64,000 bases of DNA from assembly GCF_036053395.1 (NCBI RefSeq), contig NZ_CP107942.1, forward strand, positions 8,016,501 to 8,080,500. Reading direction: 5' to 3'. Origin of the DNA: Actinoplanes sp. NBC_00393 (lineage in GTDB: Bacteria; Actinomycetota; Actinomycetes; Mycobacteriales; Micromonosporaceae). The number at the start of each line of letters is the position of its first letter. The stretch's first letter is position 1. A program made the position numbers and the translations under genes. The notes under the pieces were generated by a model. That model did no database searches and had not been told where the DNA came from. It worked only from the letters and a program-made list of their open reading frames with translations. Below are positions 20,595 to 30,500 of the stretch, one piece after another.

Positions 20595-21631
20595 GGAGCC
20601 TCCAACTTCGGCTTGACCTCTTCCGCCCAGATGCGCTGCCGCTCCTCGGTGGGCAGATGGCATCGGACCAGGTGATTGCTCCCGCCGGCCCGGACGAGCT
20701 CGGGCGACACGGTGGTGCCCAGCCCGCCGGTCCGCGGCTCGTAGGCACAACGTGGGCTGAACGAGCAGCCCGACGGCAGGTTGATCAGCGACGGCGGCGA
20801 GCCGGGGATCGGCACGAGCCGATCCTGGTTCGGCCGGTCCATACGGGGCATGGAGCCGAGCAGACCCCAGGTGTACGGGTGTTCCGGCCGCTCGAAGACG
20901 TCGGCGGCCGACGCGTACTCGATGCACTTGCCGCCGTACATGACCAGGACGTCGTCGGCGAGCTCGGCCACCACGCCCAAGTCATGGGTGATCACGATCA
21001 GCGCCGAGTTGAACTCCGCCTGCAGGTCGTGCATCAGGTCCATGATCTGCGCCTGGACGGTCACGTCCAGAGCCGTGGTCGGCTCGTCCGCAATCAGCAG
21101 CTGCGGGTCGTTGACCAGCGCCATCGCGATCATCGCGCGCTGCCGCATACCCCCGGAGAACTGGTGCGGGTAGTCGTCGACCCGGCGGTCCGGCTGTGGG
21201 ATGCCGACCCGGCCGAGCATGTCGACCGCGTGCTTACGGGCCACCTTCTTGGAGACGTTGTGGTGCACCCGGTACGCCTCGATGATCTGATGACCGACCG
21301 TGTAGTAGGGGTGCATCGCCGACAGCGGGTCCTGGAAGATCATCGCCAGCTTGTTGCCGCGCAGCTTGCGCACGGTCTCCTGGCCGGACGAGACGATCTC
21401 GTCGCCGTCCAGCCAGATCTCGCCGGAGACCTTGGCGTTCCGCTTGTTGTAGATGCCCAGGATGCCGAGGCTGGTCACCGACTTGCCGGAGCCGGACTCG
21501 CCGACGATGCCGAGGGTGCGGCCGCGCTCCAGCTTGAAGCTGAGGCCGTCGACGCTACGGACCAGGCCGTCGTCGGTGGGGAAATGAATCTTGAGGTCCT
21601 TGACCTCGAGGAAAGCCTGCCCGTCCGGCAT
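20591..21631 (-). CDS. dppD: Oligopeptide/dipeptide ABC transporter ATPase (DppD/OppD type)
   Basis: A 346-residue ATPase with Walker [10 protein letters not shown], the Q-loop in [17 protein letters not shown], signature [13 protein letters not shown] and Walker [13 protein letters not shown]. The C-terminal oligopeptide domain ([12 protein letters not shown]) is present. It pairs with DppF to drive import by DppB and DppC. The start at 21631 overlaps the end of dppB. Confidence 0.93.
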   Translation of the reverse strand: MPDGQAFLEVKDLKIHFPTDDGLVRSVDGLSFKLERGRTLGIVGESGSGKSVTSLGILGIYNKRNAKVSGEIWLDGDEIVSSGQETVRKLRGNKLAMIFQDPLSAMHPYYTVGHQIIEAYRVHHNVSKKVARKHAVDMLGRVGIPQPDRRVDDYPHQFSGGMRQRAMIAMALVNDPQLLIADEPTTALDVTVQAQIMDLMHDLQAEFNSALIVITHDLGVVAELADDVLVMYGGKCIEYASAADVFERPEHPYTWGLLGSMPRMDRPNQDRLVPIPGSPPSLINLPSGCSFSPRCAYEPRTGGLGTTVSPELVRAGGSNHLVRCHLPTEERQRIWAEEVKPKLEAP

Positions 21632-22644
21632 CAGCCCAGCCTCACTCTCGGGTCCACGACCGCGTAGAACAGGTCCACGATCAGGCTGGCGATGACCACG
21701 AAGAACGCTGCCATCATGGTCACGCCCAGCACCTTCGGCAGGTCGTTGTTGGTGATCGCGTCGACCGCGTACTTGCCGAGGCCGGGCAGCGAGAACACCT
21801 GCTCGGTGATGACCGCGCCGCCGAGCAGCAGGCCGAAGTCCAGGCCGAAGATGGTCAGAATCGGAGTCAGTGCGGCACGCAGGCCGTGCTTGACGGTCAC
21901 GTCCCGTTCGGGGAGACCCTTCGCCCGCGCCGTACGGATGTAGTCCTCACCCATCGTCTCCAGCATGCCGGCGCGGGTGAGCCTCGCGTACTGGGCGGAG
22001 AACTGGAGGGCGAGCACGATCCACGGCAGCAACAGGGCGTAGGCCCACTCGCTCGGACTCTCGGTGAAGTCGGTATAGCTGCCACCGGGCGCGGTCCAGC
22101 CCAGCGTGTAGCTGAACACCAGCAGACCGATCATGCCGGTGAAGAAGATCGGCATCGAGACGCCGGCCAGCGAGAAGGTCATCGCGGACCGGTCCAGGAA
22201 GGACCCGCGGCGCAGCGCGGAGAGCGTGCCGATGGAGAGACCGAAGATCAGCCAGAGAATCGCCGCACCGATCGCCAGCGACAGCGTCACCGGGAGGCGG
22301 TCGATCAGGTCCGGCCAGACCGGCGTCTTCGTGACGAACGAGTACCCGAAGCAGGGCGCCGGGCAGTGCTCGATGGTCGCGCCGAGGTCATAGTCGGCAC
22401 CGACGAAGATGCCCTTCACCCAGCGGCCGTACTGGAGCCAGACCGGGTCGTAGAAGCCCAGCTTCTCCGCGATGAGATGGACCGTCTCGGGGGTGGCAGC
22501 GCGGCCCACGTAGCGGGTGGCCAGCGTCTCCGGGGTGGACCCGGCGAGGCGCGGAACCAGATAGAAGATCGAGAAAGTGGCGGCGCTGATGATGAAGAGC
22601 AGCCCGACTGCCGCGAAGAGACGCCTGATGATGTATGTGATCAC
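21631..22644 (-). CDS. dppB: Dipeptide/oligopeptide ABC transporter permease (DppB type)
   Basis: A 337-residue inner-membrane permease with about six hydrophobic segments, the first at residues 8-30. The BPD permease EAA loop is visible as EDYIRTARAKGLPERDVTVKHGLR, preceding the ATPase contact region. An enlarged loop after TM1 (about residues 35-110), with two cysteines, faces outward. The start is GTG at 22644. It lies 96 bp after dppA, a gap that may hold an mRNA-processing or partial termination hairpin. Confidence 0.92.
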   Translation of the reverse strand: MITYIIRRLFAAVGLLFIISAATFSIFYLVPRLAGSTPETLATRYVGRAATPETVHLIAEKLGFYDPVWLQYGRWVKGIFVGADYDLGATIEHCPAPCFGYSFVTKTPVWPDLIDRLPVTLSLAIGAAILWLIFGLSIGTLSALRRGSFLDRSAMTFSLAGVSMPIFFTGMIGLLVFSYTLGWTAPGGSYTDFTESPSEWAYALLLPWIVLALQFSAQYARLTRAGMLETMGEDYIRTARAKGLPERDVTVKHGLRAALTPILTIFGLDFGLLLGGAVITEQVFSLPGLGKYAVDAITNNDLPKVLGVTMMAAFFVVIASLIVDLFYAVVDPRVRLG

Positions 22645-22740
22645 AGAGTCCGGCTGGGGCGGCCGGCCCGGGTTGCCCCGGACCGGCCGCCTGCTGCCTT
22701 CACCTACCTATCGAAGGTGTCGTGCGGGTGTGTGGACGGG

Positions 22741-24498
22741 TTACGCAACGCCCAGCGACAGGTAGTCGTACATGTTGTACGCGTCGCTGACGAAGACGTT
22801 GCTGAGCGTCTTCGGGCGGATGATCAGGCTCTTCGCGACGATGCCGGGGAGGATGACAGCCTCCTCCATGACCCGCTTGTCGATCGGGCCCCACTGCGCC
22901 TCACGCTTGGCGTTGTCGGTCTCGGCGACCGCGGCGTCCAGCATCTGGTCGACCTCGGGGATCCGGACACTGGTGTTCGACGAGCCACCGGTCTCCCGGA
23001 TGACCCGGCTGTCGACGATCTGCGAGAGGAAGCCGAAGCCGTCGTTCCAGTCCGCACCCCAGCCGTTGAGGACCAGGCCGAGCTTGTTGTTCTTCACGTA
23101 CGGCGGGTTGCCGGCGTACTGCGAGAAGTAGTCACCCTGCGGGAACGGCTTCAGCGTCAGCTTGATGCCGACCCGGGCGAGTGACTGCTGCAACGCCTCG
23201 GCGGTCGCCTTCTCCTTCGGACGCTCGGCCCGGTAGGAGATGTTGGTCTCGAAGCCGTTCGGCTGACCACAGGCGGTCAGGTGCTCCTTGGCCTTGTTCA
23301 CGTCACCGGTGCCGTCCGCGGACGGGTACAGGTCGAACTTCTGGTAGCCCGGGATCATCGGAGGCAGGATCGTGGTGGCGATGTCACCACCGGCGAGCGG
23401 GCCGCCGTACGCGGTCTGGTAGCCGACCTTGTCCGCGGCGTACTCGACGGCCTTGCGGCAGTCGATGTTGTCGAGCGGCGCCACGGTCGGGTTGATCGAC
23501 GTGTACCAGAGACGGGCCAGCGTCGGGTTGTCCGTCTGCGCCTTCAGGGTCGGGTCGCCGACGACGCGGCCGAGAGCGGCCGGCTGCACACCGGTGCCGG
23601 TCACGTGCACGTCGAGGTCACCCGAGAGCAGCCGGTTGTCGATGTCGTCCGCGTTGACGTTGAGCTGCACGTCGTACGCGTCCGGCAGCGCCTTGCGGTT
23701 CGGGTCGGTGGCCGGGTCCCACTGGTCGTTACGGACCAGCTTGAAGTTCTTGCCCAGGTTGTTGGTCTCGAACTTGTAGGGACCGGTGGCGATCACCTTC
23801 TCCTTGTACTTCGCACCGGTGTCCTTGGCCTCCGGAACCGGCACCGTCTGCGGCAGCGCCGCCAGGTAGTCGAAACCACCGAACGCCGTCTTCAGGTGGA
23901 AGACGATCGTCTGGTCGTCCGGCGTGGTGATCGCCGAGTCGGTGTTGACGCCCTTCGACTTGTACGGGCCCTTGTAGCCCTCCGGCAGGTTGAGGAAGCC
24001 CTCGAAGTACGCCGGACCGTTCGGGAACGTCTGCTTGTCGGTGGACCGCAGCACCGCGTACTTCACGTCCTTCGACGTGACCGGGGTGCCGTCCTCGAAC
24101 TTGATGCCCGAACGGATCTTGTACGTCCAGGTCTTGCCGCCGTCGCTCGGCGTACCCATGCCCTCGGCCAGGTCGGGGGTGAGGGTGTTGCCCTCGGCGC
24201 CCGGGACCGGCTTGAACATGAGCAGGCCACGGCCGTACAGGCGGAGGAAGTTCCACGAGTATCCGTAGTACGTCTCGCCCGGGTCGAGGGAGTCCCAGTC
24301 ACCCTCGTTGGCGAGCCGGATGGTGCCGCCCTTCTTGTCCGAGGCGTTGAACACCTTGGTCAGCGCGGCGTTGAACTCCGGCTTGGAGCCGGAGTTGCTG
24401 CTGCTGTCGGAATCGTCGCTCCCACCGCACGCGGCGGCGGAGAGCATCAGCGCGAGCGCGGCCGTACCGGCCACCAGCGCTCTGGACTTGCGAATCAC
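22741..24498 (-). CDS. dppA: Dipeptide/oligopeptide-binding lipoprotein (family 5)
   Basis: A 585-residue solute-binding protein. The lipobox is SAAAC with the acylated cysteine at residue 24, followed by a Gly/Ser/Asp-rich linker and the SBP_bac_5 fold (YYGYSWNFLRLYGRGLL, TYKIRSGIKFEDGTPVTSKDV). It captures peptide or similar ligands and delivers them to DppB/C. GTG at 24498 is chosen because GGGAGG lies 9 nt upstream; a TTG three codons earlier overlaps that site. Confidence 0.93.
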   Translation of the reverse strand: MIRKSRALVAGTAALALMLSAAACGGSDDSDSSSNSGSKPEFNAALTKVFNASDKKGGTIRLANEGDWDSLDPGETYYGYSWNFLRLYGRGLLMFKPVPGAEGNTLTPDLAEGMGTPSDGGKTWTYKIRSGIKFEDGTPVTSKDVKYAVLRSTDKQTFPNGPAYFEGFLNLPEGYKGPYKSKGVNTDSAITTPDDQTIVFHLKTAFGGFDYLAALPQTVPVPEAKDTGAKYKEKVIATGPYKFETNNLGKNFKLVRNDQWDPATDPNRKALPDAYDVQLNVNADDIDNRLLSGDLDVHVTGTGVQPAALGRVVGDPTLKAQTDNPTLARLWYTSINPTVAPLDNIDCRKAVEYAADKVGYQTAYGGPLAGGDIATTILPPMIPGYQKFDLYPSADGTGDVNKAKEHLTACGQPNGFETNISYRAERPKEKATAEALQQSLARVGIKLTLKPFPQGDYFSQYAGNPPYVKNNKLGLVLNGWGADWNDGFGFLSQIVDSRVIRETGGSSNTSVRIPEVDQMLDAAVAETDNAKREAQWGPIDKRVMEEAVILPGIVAKSLIIRPKTLSNVFVSDAYNMYDYLSLGVA

Positions 24499-24570
24499 TT
24501 GTAGCAACCTCCCTGGTGGAACGGTCCGGGTCCGAACCGCACGGCTGGTGGGAAAGCATCCGGCGCCATG

Positions 24571-25566
24571 TCAGCGCCGCCCCTTGGGATCGAGCGCGTC
24601 ACGCAGACCGTCGCCGAAGAGGTTGAACGCGAGCACGGTAATGAAGATCGCCATGCCCGGGAAGAACATGAAGTGCCAGATCGTGTAGAAGCGCGCGGCC
24701 TCCGAGAGCATCCCGCCCCAGCTCGCCGTTGGCGCCCGGATACCGACACCGAGGAACGACAGCGACGCCTCGAAGATGATGTTCGTCGGGATCAGCAGCG
24801 TCGCGTAGATCAGGATCGGCGCCACCAGGTTCGGCAGCAGCTCTTTGAAGATCACGTACGGCCCGCGGGCGCCCAGGCTGCGTGCGGCGTCGATGAACTC
24901 CCGCTCCCGCAGCGACAGCGTCTGGCCACGGACGATACGCCCGATGTACGGCCAGCTGAAGAAACCGATGATGAAGATCAGCATCGAGATCCGCAAGGTG
25001 TCACCGGACAGGCCGAACGCCGTGTCCGGGATCACGCCGGCCAGCGCGATCGAGAAGACCAGCAGCGGGAATGCCAGGAAGACGTCCATCAGCCGGCTGA
25101 TCAGCGAGTCCACCCAGCCACCGAAGTATCCGGCGACGACGCCGAGCGTGGCACCGATCGAGACCGAGAGCAGGGTCGCCAGGAAGGCGATCAGCAGCGA
25201 GATCCGCGCGCCGTAGACGACCCGGCTGAAGATGTCCCGGCCGTTCGTCGGCTCGACACCGAACAGGTGCTCACCGCTGATGCCGGTGCCACCCTTGGGC
25301 TGCAGCGTGCTCGTGTCGATCAGGTTCTGGTGGAACTGGTTCGGCGGATGGCCGAACGCCTTGACGATCAACGGCGCGAAGATCGCGACGAGGATGAGGA
25401 AGATGACGACGGCGCCACCGGCCATCGCAACCCGGTCACGCTTGAGCCGGGTCCACGCGATACGGCCGAGGGAACGACCCTCGATCGTCTTGCCGGGGAC
25501 GGGGCCCGCAGCCGGGTCCGGAGCTACCGGAACCTGGTCCGAGACCGTGCCTGGTCCAACGACCAT
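24571..25566 (-). CDS. dppC: Dipeptide/oligopeptide ABC transporter permease (DppC type)
   Basis: A 331-residue permease. A Pro/Ala-rich cytoplasmic N-tail leads into TM1 (about residues 47-69), a large external loop with the DppC hallmark HLFGVEPTNGRDIFSRVVYG, then five more segments. The EAA loop is REREFIDAARSLGARG. It is the first gene of the transporter operon. Placing dppC ahead of dppA, rather than after dppB, is less common than A-B-C-D-F. Confidence 0.92.
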   Translation of the reverse strand: MVVGPGTVSDQVPVAPDPAAGPVPGKTIEGRSLGRIAWTRLKRDRVAMAGGAVVIFLILVAIFAPLIVKAFGHPPNQFHQNLIDTSTLQPKGGTGISGEHLFGVEPTNGRDIFSRVVYGARISLLIAFLATLLSVSIGATLGVVAGYFGGWVDSLISRLMDVFLAFPLLVFSIALAGVIPDTAFGLSGDTLRISMLIFIIGFFSWPYIGRIVRGQTLSLREREFIDAARSLGARGPYVIFKELLPNLVAPILIYATLLIPTNIIFEASLSFLGVGIRAPTASWGGMLSEAARFYTIWHFMFFPGMAIFITVLAFNLFGDGLRDALDPKGRR

Positions 25567-25965
25567 GAAGTGTCCGGTCCTCTCCCGGCCGCCGCGCAGC
25601 GGGAGTCAAGGCCACCGGGCGGAGGAACACGGAATCCCCAGCCGGCGACGATGGCCCACGCAGCGAACGGCAACCGATCGGTTGTCGCATGCCTCGAGTG
25701 CCGACCCCCGGGCTCCCGGCCGAGATAGGGCCGACGCACGAGGGACTCGACGGCGGTTGTGGCCGCCATCGAGAGGAACATTCACCTAGCGCGGTGCCTC
25801 GGGTCAAGCTCACCGACCGCACACGAGCGGTTCCGTGTCTCCCTCGTGATGTCACCGTGACCTAGACGCCGAACAAACGGAAAACTACCGCGTACAAGGT
25901 CCACAATTAGCCTTTACGGCCCAAACAGCGTGCGTGGCGTTACGGCAGAATTACGGCTTGTTAAA
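25567..25965. promoter_or_regulatory. Intergenic region upstream of the dpp operon
   Basis: No gene is supported here. The first 200 bp are GC-rich; 25860-25960 is AT-richer and is the best place for the dpp promoter on the minus strand, but no hexamer pair with correct spacing was found. The recR gene ends at 25966 on the same strand. Confidence 0.4.
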
Positions 25966-26559
25966 TCAGATCGCTCGGCGGCCCTCGAACGCCCTACCCA
26001 GCGTGATCTCATCCGCATACTCAAGGTCACCACCGACCGGGAGACCACTCGCCAGCCGGGTCACCGCGATACCCATCGGCTTCACCAGCAGGCCCAGGTA
26101 GGTGGCGGTCGCCTCGCCCTCGGTGTTCGGATCGGTGGCGAGAATCAGCTCCTTCACCTCACCGGTCCCAAGCCGGATCAGCAGCTCCCGGATCCGCAGG
26201 TTGTCCGGGCCGATGCCCTCCAGCGGGTTGATCGCCCCGCCGAGCACGTGATAGCGGCCCCGGAACTCGCCGGTCCGCTCGATCGCGACGACGTCCTTCG
26301 GCTCCTCCACCACACAGAGCACCTCATTGGTGCGGCGGGTGTCCCGGCAGACCCGGCACTGCTCCGACTCGGCCACGTTGAAACAGGTCGTGCAGAAACG
26401 CACCAGCTCCTTCACCTTGCGCAGCGCGGTGGCGAGCCGGTTCACATCCGCCGGATCGGCGGACAGGACGTGAAAAGCGATGCGCTGAGCCGACTTCGGG
26501 CCGACACCCGGCAGCCGGCCCAGCTCATCGATCAGGTCCTGGATGGCACCTTCGTACAC
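25966..26559 (-). CDS. recR: Recombination mediator RecR
   Basis: A 197-residue protein that works with RecF/RecO to load RecA at gaps. The order is an HhH motif ([18 protein letters not shown]), a C4 zinc finger (CTTC...CRVC, about residues 54-69), then a Toprim domain ([24 protein letters not shown]). The start is GTG at 26559, giving the family-typical [13 protein letters not shown] and normal length. It is 4 bp after ybaB, hence one operon. Confidence 0.96.
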   Translation of the reverse strand: MYEGAIQDLIDELGRLPGVGPKSAQRIAFHVLSADPADVNRLATALRKVKELVRFCTTCFNVAESEQCRVCRDTRRTNEVLCVVEEPKDVVAIERTGEFRGRYHVLGGAINPLEGIGPDNLRIRELLIRLGTGEVKELILATDPNTEGEATATYLGLLVKPMGIAVTRLASGLPVGGDLEYADEITLGRAFEGRRAI

Positions 26560-26563
26560 GGGA

Positions 26564-26887
26564 TCAGAACCCCGGCAGGTTGAAGCCGCCGGTGGCCGGG
26601 CCCATCTTCGACTCGGCCAGCTCACGCTGCGCCTCAGCGGCATTGTGGATCGCCGCGAGCACCAGGTCCTCGAGCGTCTCGACATCGTCGGCGTCGACCG
26701 CCTTCGGATCGATCTTCACCGACTTGAACTCACCCAGCCCGGTGATCACCACAGTCACCAGCCCGCCGCCGGCAGTGCCGGTCAGCTCGGCCTCAGCCAG
26801 CTCGGCCTGCGCCTGGGCGACCTGCTGCTGCATCTTCTGCGCCTGCTTCATGATCTGCTGCATGTTCGGCTGTGCACCGGGGCGCAT
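26564..26887 (-). CDS. ybaB: YbaB/EbfC nucleoid-associated protein
   Basis: A 107-residue DNA-binding protein of the YbaB/EbfC family, starting [20 protein letters not shown]. It has the long N-terminal helix ([16 protein letters not shown]) and the central beta segment [21 protein letters not shown] at 26887 has a GAGGAG site in front. It forms the usual pair with recR, but is separated from dnaX by a 660-bp repeat-bearing gap. Confidence 0.93.
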   Translation of the reverse strand: MRPGAQPNMQQIMKQAQKMQQQVAQAQAELAEAELTGTAGGGLVTVVITGLGEFKSVKIDPKAVDADDVETLEDLVLAAIHNAAEAQRELAESKMGPATGGFNLPGF

Positions 26888-27044
26888 GGCACCGCTCCTC
26901 AACTCATCGTTCTCGTAACCACCATCGATGGCACGCGGCGGTCGGAAAGTTACCGCCGCCAGCGTAGCCGCCGGCCTCTCTTTGCCCCCCGACACGCCGC
27001 CGGACACCCCACGCCGCCACTCTCCCGCCGGCCCCGCCACCCCC

Positions 27045-27357
27045 GGCTGACCACCACCGCTGCCTCAACCGCCCGCAGACAGCACTCAGCGACAGCCCGA
27101 CAACCCCGGCTGACCACCAGCGCTCCTTCAAGCGCCGGCAGACAGCGCTGAACGACAGCCCGACAACCCCGGCTGACCACCAGCGCTGCCTCAACCGCCC
27201 GCAGACAGCGCTGAACGACAGCCTGGCAAGCTGGCTGACCACCAGCGCTGCCTCAACCACCCACAGACAGCGCTGAACGACAGCCTGGCAAGCTGGCTGA
27301 CCACCAGCGCTGCCTCAACCGCCCGCAGACAGCGCTGAACGACAGCCCATCGCTGCA
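27045..27357. repeat. 62-63-bp tandem repeat array (locus 2)
   Basis: Landmark GGCTGACCAC recurs at 27045, 27108, 27171, 27233 and 27295 (steps 63, 63, 62, 62). Each unit contains CAGCGCTG palindromes and an outer GGCTG/CAGCC dyad. The unit aligns along its whole length with the 63-bp unit at 10561-10878, so the two arrays belong to one family. Flanking DNA from 26888 to 27044 and 27358 to 27510 has no supported gene; short open frames there are periodic artefacts. Confidence 0.92.
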
Positions 27358-27510
27358 TCGGCCCGCGCCAAACGACACCGAGTGACAGCCGGGCCTCACC
27401 ACGCGCGCCGGCCGGCTCGTGGCAGGGCCTTGGCCGCGAAAGGGTGTCCGGGCCGGGCACCCGCGGTGGTGACCACGGCGAGCAACCGGCCTTCGTCGTC
27501 GACCACTGGC

Positions 27511-27536
27511 CGCAGCGCACGGTGAAATGCGCTGCG
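27511..27536 (-). terminator. Hairpin after dnaX
   Basis: An 8-bp stem (27511-27518 with 27529-27536) with a 10-nt loop, starting 12 bp past the dnaX stop. There is no T-run. Confidence 0.5.
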
Positions 27537-27548
27537 GACCGGTAGTGA

Positions 27549-30500
27549 TCAGATCTCAGCGATTTTCTCCGCGCCGAAAGCGTCGCGGAGCAGTTGCATT
27601 GCCTGCTCCTCGCTGCTCTGCCGCGCGGTCTTCTCGTCGATCACCTCGTCGAGCGGCTCGTCGCCCGGATCGAACCCCTCGTAGGCGGCCGCACCACCCG
27701 GCGGCGGACCGTCGTACTCGGGGTCGTAGGGCGCCTCCTGAATCGGCGGCACGTCCGAGTAGCTCGATCCGCCGGCATTGCCCTGGTCGGGCCCGGACCG
27801 CGACGGCGTTGCATTGCGCGCGTTCGCCACGGCAGCACGCGCCGCGGCCGGCCCGGCTCCGGTGGCGGCAATGCCCCCGCCCCGGGCAGCAGCCCGCGCC
27901 GCCTCCATCGCAGCCGAGCGAACGGGCACGCCGGGCCGTGCCGGCGCCGCCGAAGCCGACGCCGACGCCGACGCGGACCCCGCCGCCCCGGCCGACGCGG
28001 CCGCTGAAGGCGCATCCGACCCAGGCCGGACCGGCACCGCGGCACCGCCGAACGCCGGCCGCGAAGCCGCGCCGGCCGAACCCGCACCCGGCGGCGACGC
28101 CGGTGCGCCCGTTACAGCGCTCGGCTGCGCGGGCGAGCCGCCTAACCCGGCCCCAGAACCGGAAGCCGATCCGCCCAGCCGGTGCCCCGAGCCTGCAGCC
28201 GGACCGCCTGGCCCGTGCCCAGCCCCAGGGGCCGAACCGCCCAGCCCGTGCCCAGAGCCAGCAGCCGCGCCGTTTGCCTGCTCGAAACGCGATGCCGGAT
28301 CCGCCGACGAAACCGAGGCGTCCTGCCTCGGACCGGACGAATCCTGATGCGAGCCCGCAGCACTCACCCCGGGCTGGTTGTTCGTCAAGCTCTCGGCTAC
28401 TGATCCGGCCGCCCGGCCGCCGGGCCTGACCGGCTCAGGCCAGTCGTCATCCGCCGAGACCGAGGGTGCAGCTTGGACCGCGACTGGAGTGTGAGCCGCG
28501 CTACCGGGCCGGGCGGGCTCGGGCCAACCTGTGTCGTCGTCAGGCCCGGCGCTGGAGCCGCGACGATCTTCACTGGCAGACCGGGCTGAGCGCTCCGGAA
28601 CCAGGTGGCCGTCACCGCTTTCCTGGCGTGCAGCTTCAGGACGGCCCTGCCGGCTCTCCTCGTGGGCAGTTTCGGGGCGGCCTGGACGGTTCTCTCGGCG
28701 GGCAGCTTCCGGGCTGCCTTGGGGGTCGCTAGGTGCCGGCTGGGCCGGTTCCGGCCAGTCGTCGTCGGAGTCGGCGGAGGAAGAGGGCTGCGGGCGTGAC
28801 GGGCGCGGTTCGGTCCGGCCGGTGTTTCGCTCCGGGGCCGCCGCGGCCGGAGAGACTGCCGGGGCGGCTGCCGCTGGGCGGTTGGAGCCGCCTGACGGTG
28901 GGCGCTGAGCTGCTGGCTGGGGTCGGCCCTCGCGGGACTGAGCCGGTGCCGCAGGTGGCTCGCCCACGTCGCAGCGGATCTGCCACTGGCCGCCGAGTGC
29001 CTGGCCGAAAGCCTCCGTGATCAAGTCGCGGTAGGTTAGGAAACGCTCCGCGTACCTCGGGTTGGGCGCACCGAAGACAACCGTGGTGCCGCTCTCGACC
29101 GTCCTCAGGTCGATGCCGCTTCCCTGCATCAGGCCGACCGTCTTGTCACGCCGGCCCAGGTCGAGCCAGGCAGCCCGAACCTTTCGCTCCAGCTCAGCGA
29201 CCTGCTCCGCGGGATCCGGCGCCGGCGGCTCGGCCGGCTCGTCGTCCCACGGGGGCGGCTCCTCGTCATATCCGCCGTCGGCGACCGCATTCCAGTCAGG
29301 CTCGGCCGAAACGGGAGCAACCGGCGCGGCCGAGACAGGAGCGGTGGGAGCAGACGAAACGGACGCAGCCCCAGGAACCGAACCGGATGGGTCCGAACCA
29401 GGCGAGGCCGAAGCAGGCGAGGTCCGAGCGGTCGAAACCGGCGCAGGAGCCGGCGAGACCGGGGCGACAGCAGGAGCCGCAGCAGGCGAGACCGGAGCGG
29501 CCGAAACGGGGGCGACAGTCGGAGCCGCCGCAGGAGAGACCGGCGCCGCTGTGCCCGGACCCGCCAGATCAGCGGCCGCGGGGGCCGTAGCGGAAGAACC
29601 CGACCGCGCCGGCGGGCCAGAAGCCCGGCGCGCTGCTGCGGCGGCCGCGGCCATCGCAGCGGCCTTCCCGCCGCCCCCAGCGGCAGCCGGGCCGCCCTCA
29701 GCGGCAGCCGAGCCGCCGACAGCGGCAGCCGAGCCGCCGACGGCGACCGCGGAAGACGGCTCACCCTCCCCGACCTGCGGCGCAGCGTAGGAGCCGTCAT
29801 CTTCGGGGGCGGCAGGGGACGCGTGCTCAACCCGTACCCCCGATGGGATGCCACGCTCCAAGCGCTCCAGGCGCTGCAACAGCGACCCGGTGGAATCTTC
29901 GGCGCCGGGCAGCAGCATGCGGGCCGTGATGAGCTCGAGCAGCAGCCTCGGCGCGGTCGTGCCGCGCATCTCGACCAGGCCGTTGTGCACGATGTCGGCG
30001 GCGCGCGACAGGGTCGCCGGGCCGAGCCGGGCGGCCTGGCCGGCCATCGCCTCCAGCTGGTCGGCCGGGCCGTCGATCAGGCCTTTCGCCACCGCGTCCG
30101 GAACCTGCTGGAGGACGATCAGATCGCGCAGGCGTTCCAGCAGATCGGAGGCGAAGCGGCGGGGGTCGTGGCCGGCCTCGGCCACGTTGTCGATCGTCCC
30201 GTACGCCGCGGCGCCGTCCCCGGCCGCCAGGGCGTCACACATCTGGTCGATCAGCGCCGAGTCGGTGACGCCGAGCAGGGCCACCGCCCGGGAGTAGCTG
30301 ACGCCCTCCGGACCGGCGCCGGCGATCAGCTGGTCGAGGACCGAGAGCGTGTCCCGGGCGCTGCCGCCGCCGGCCCGCACCACCAGCGGGAACACCGCCG
30401 GGTCGACCTTGACGCCTTCGGTTTCGGTGAGCTGCTGAAGGTACGGCCGGAGGGTCGCCGGCGGGATGAGCCGGAACGGGTAGTGGTGGGTGCGGGAGCG

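Noticed and set aside
23281..24504. 407-residue plus-strand frame over dppA
   Set aside because: Antisense to a fully recognisable binding protein; its composition is Arg/Val/Leu-rich shadow sequence.
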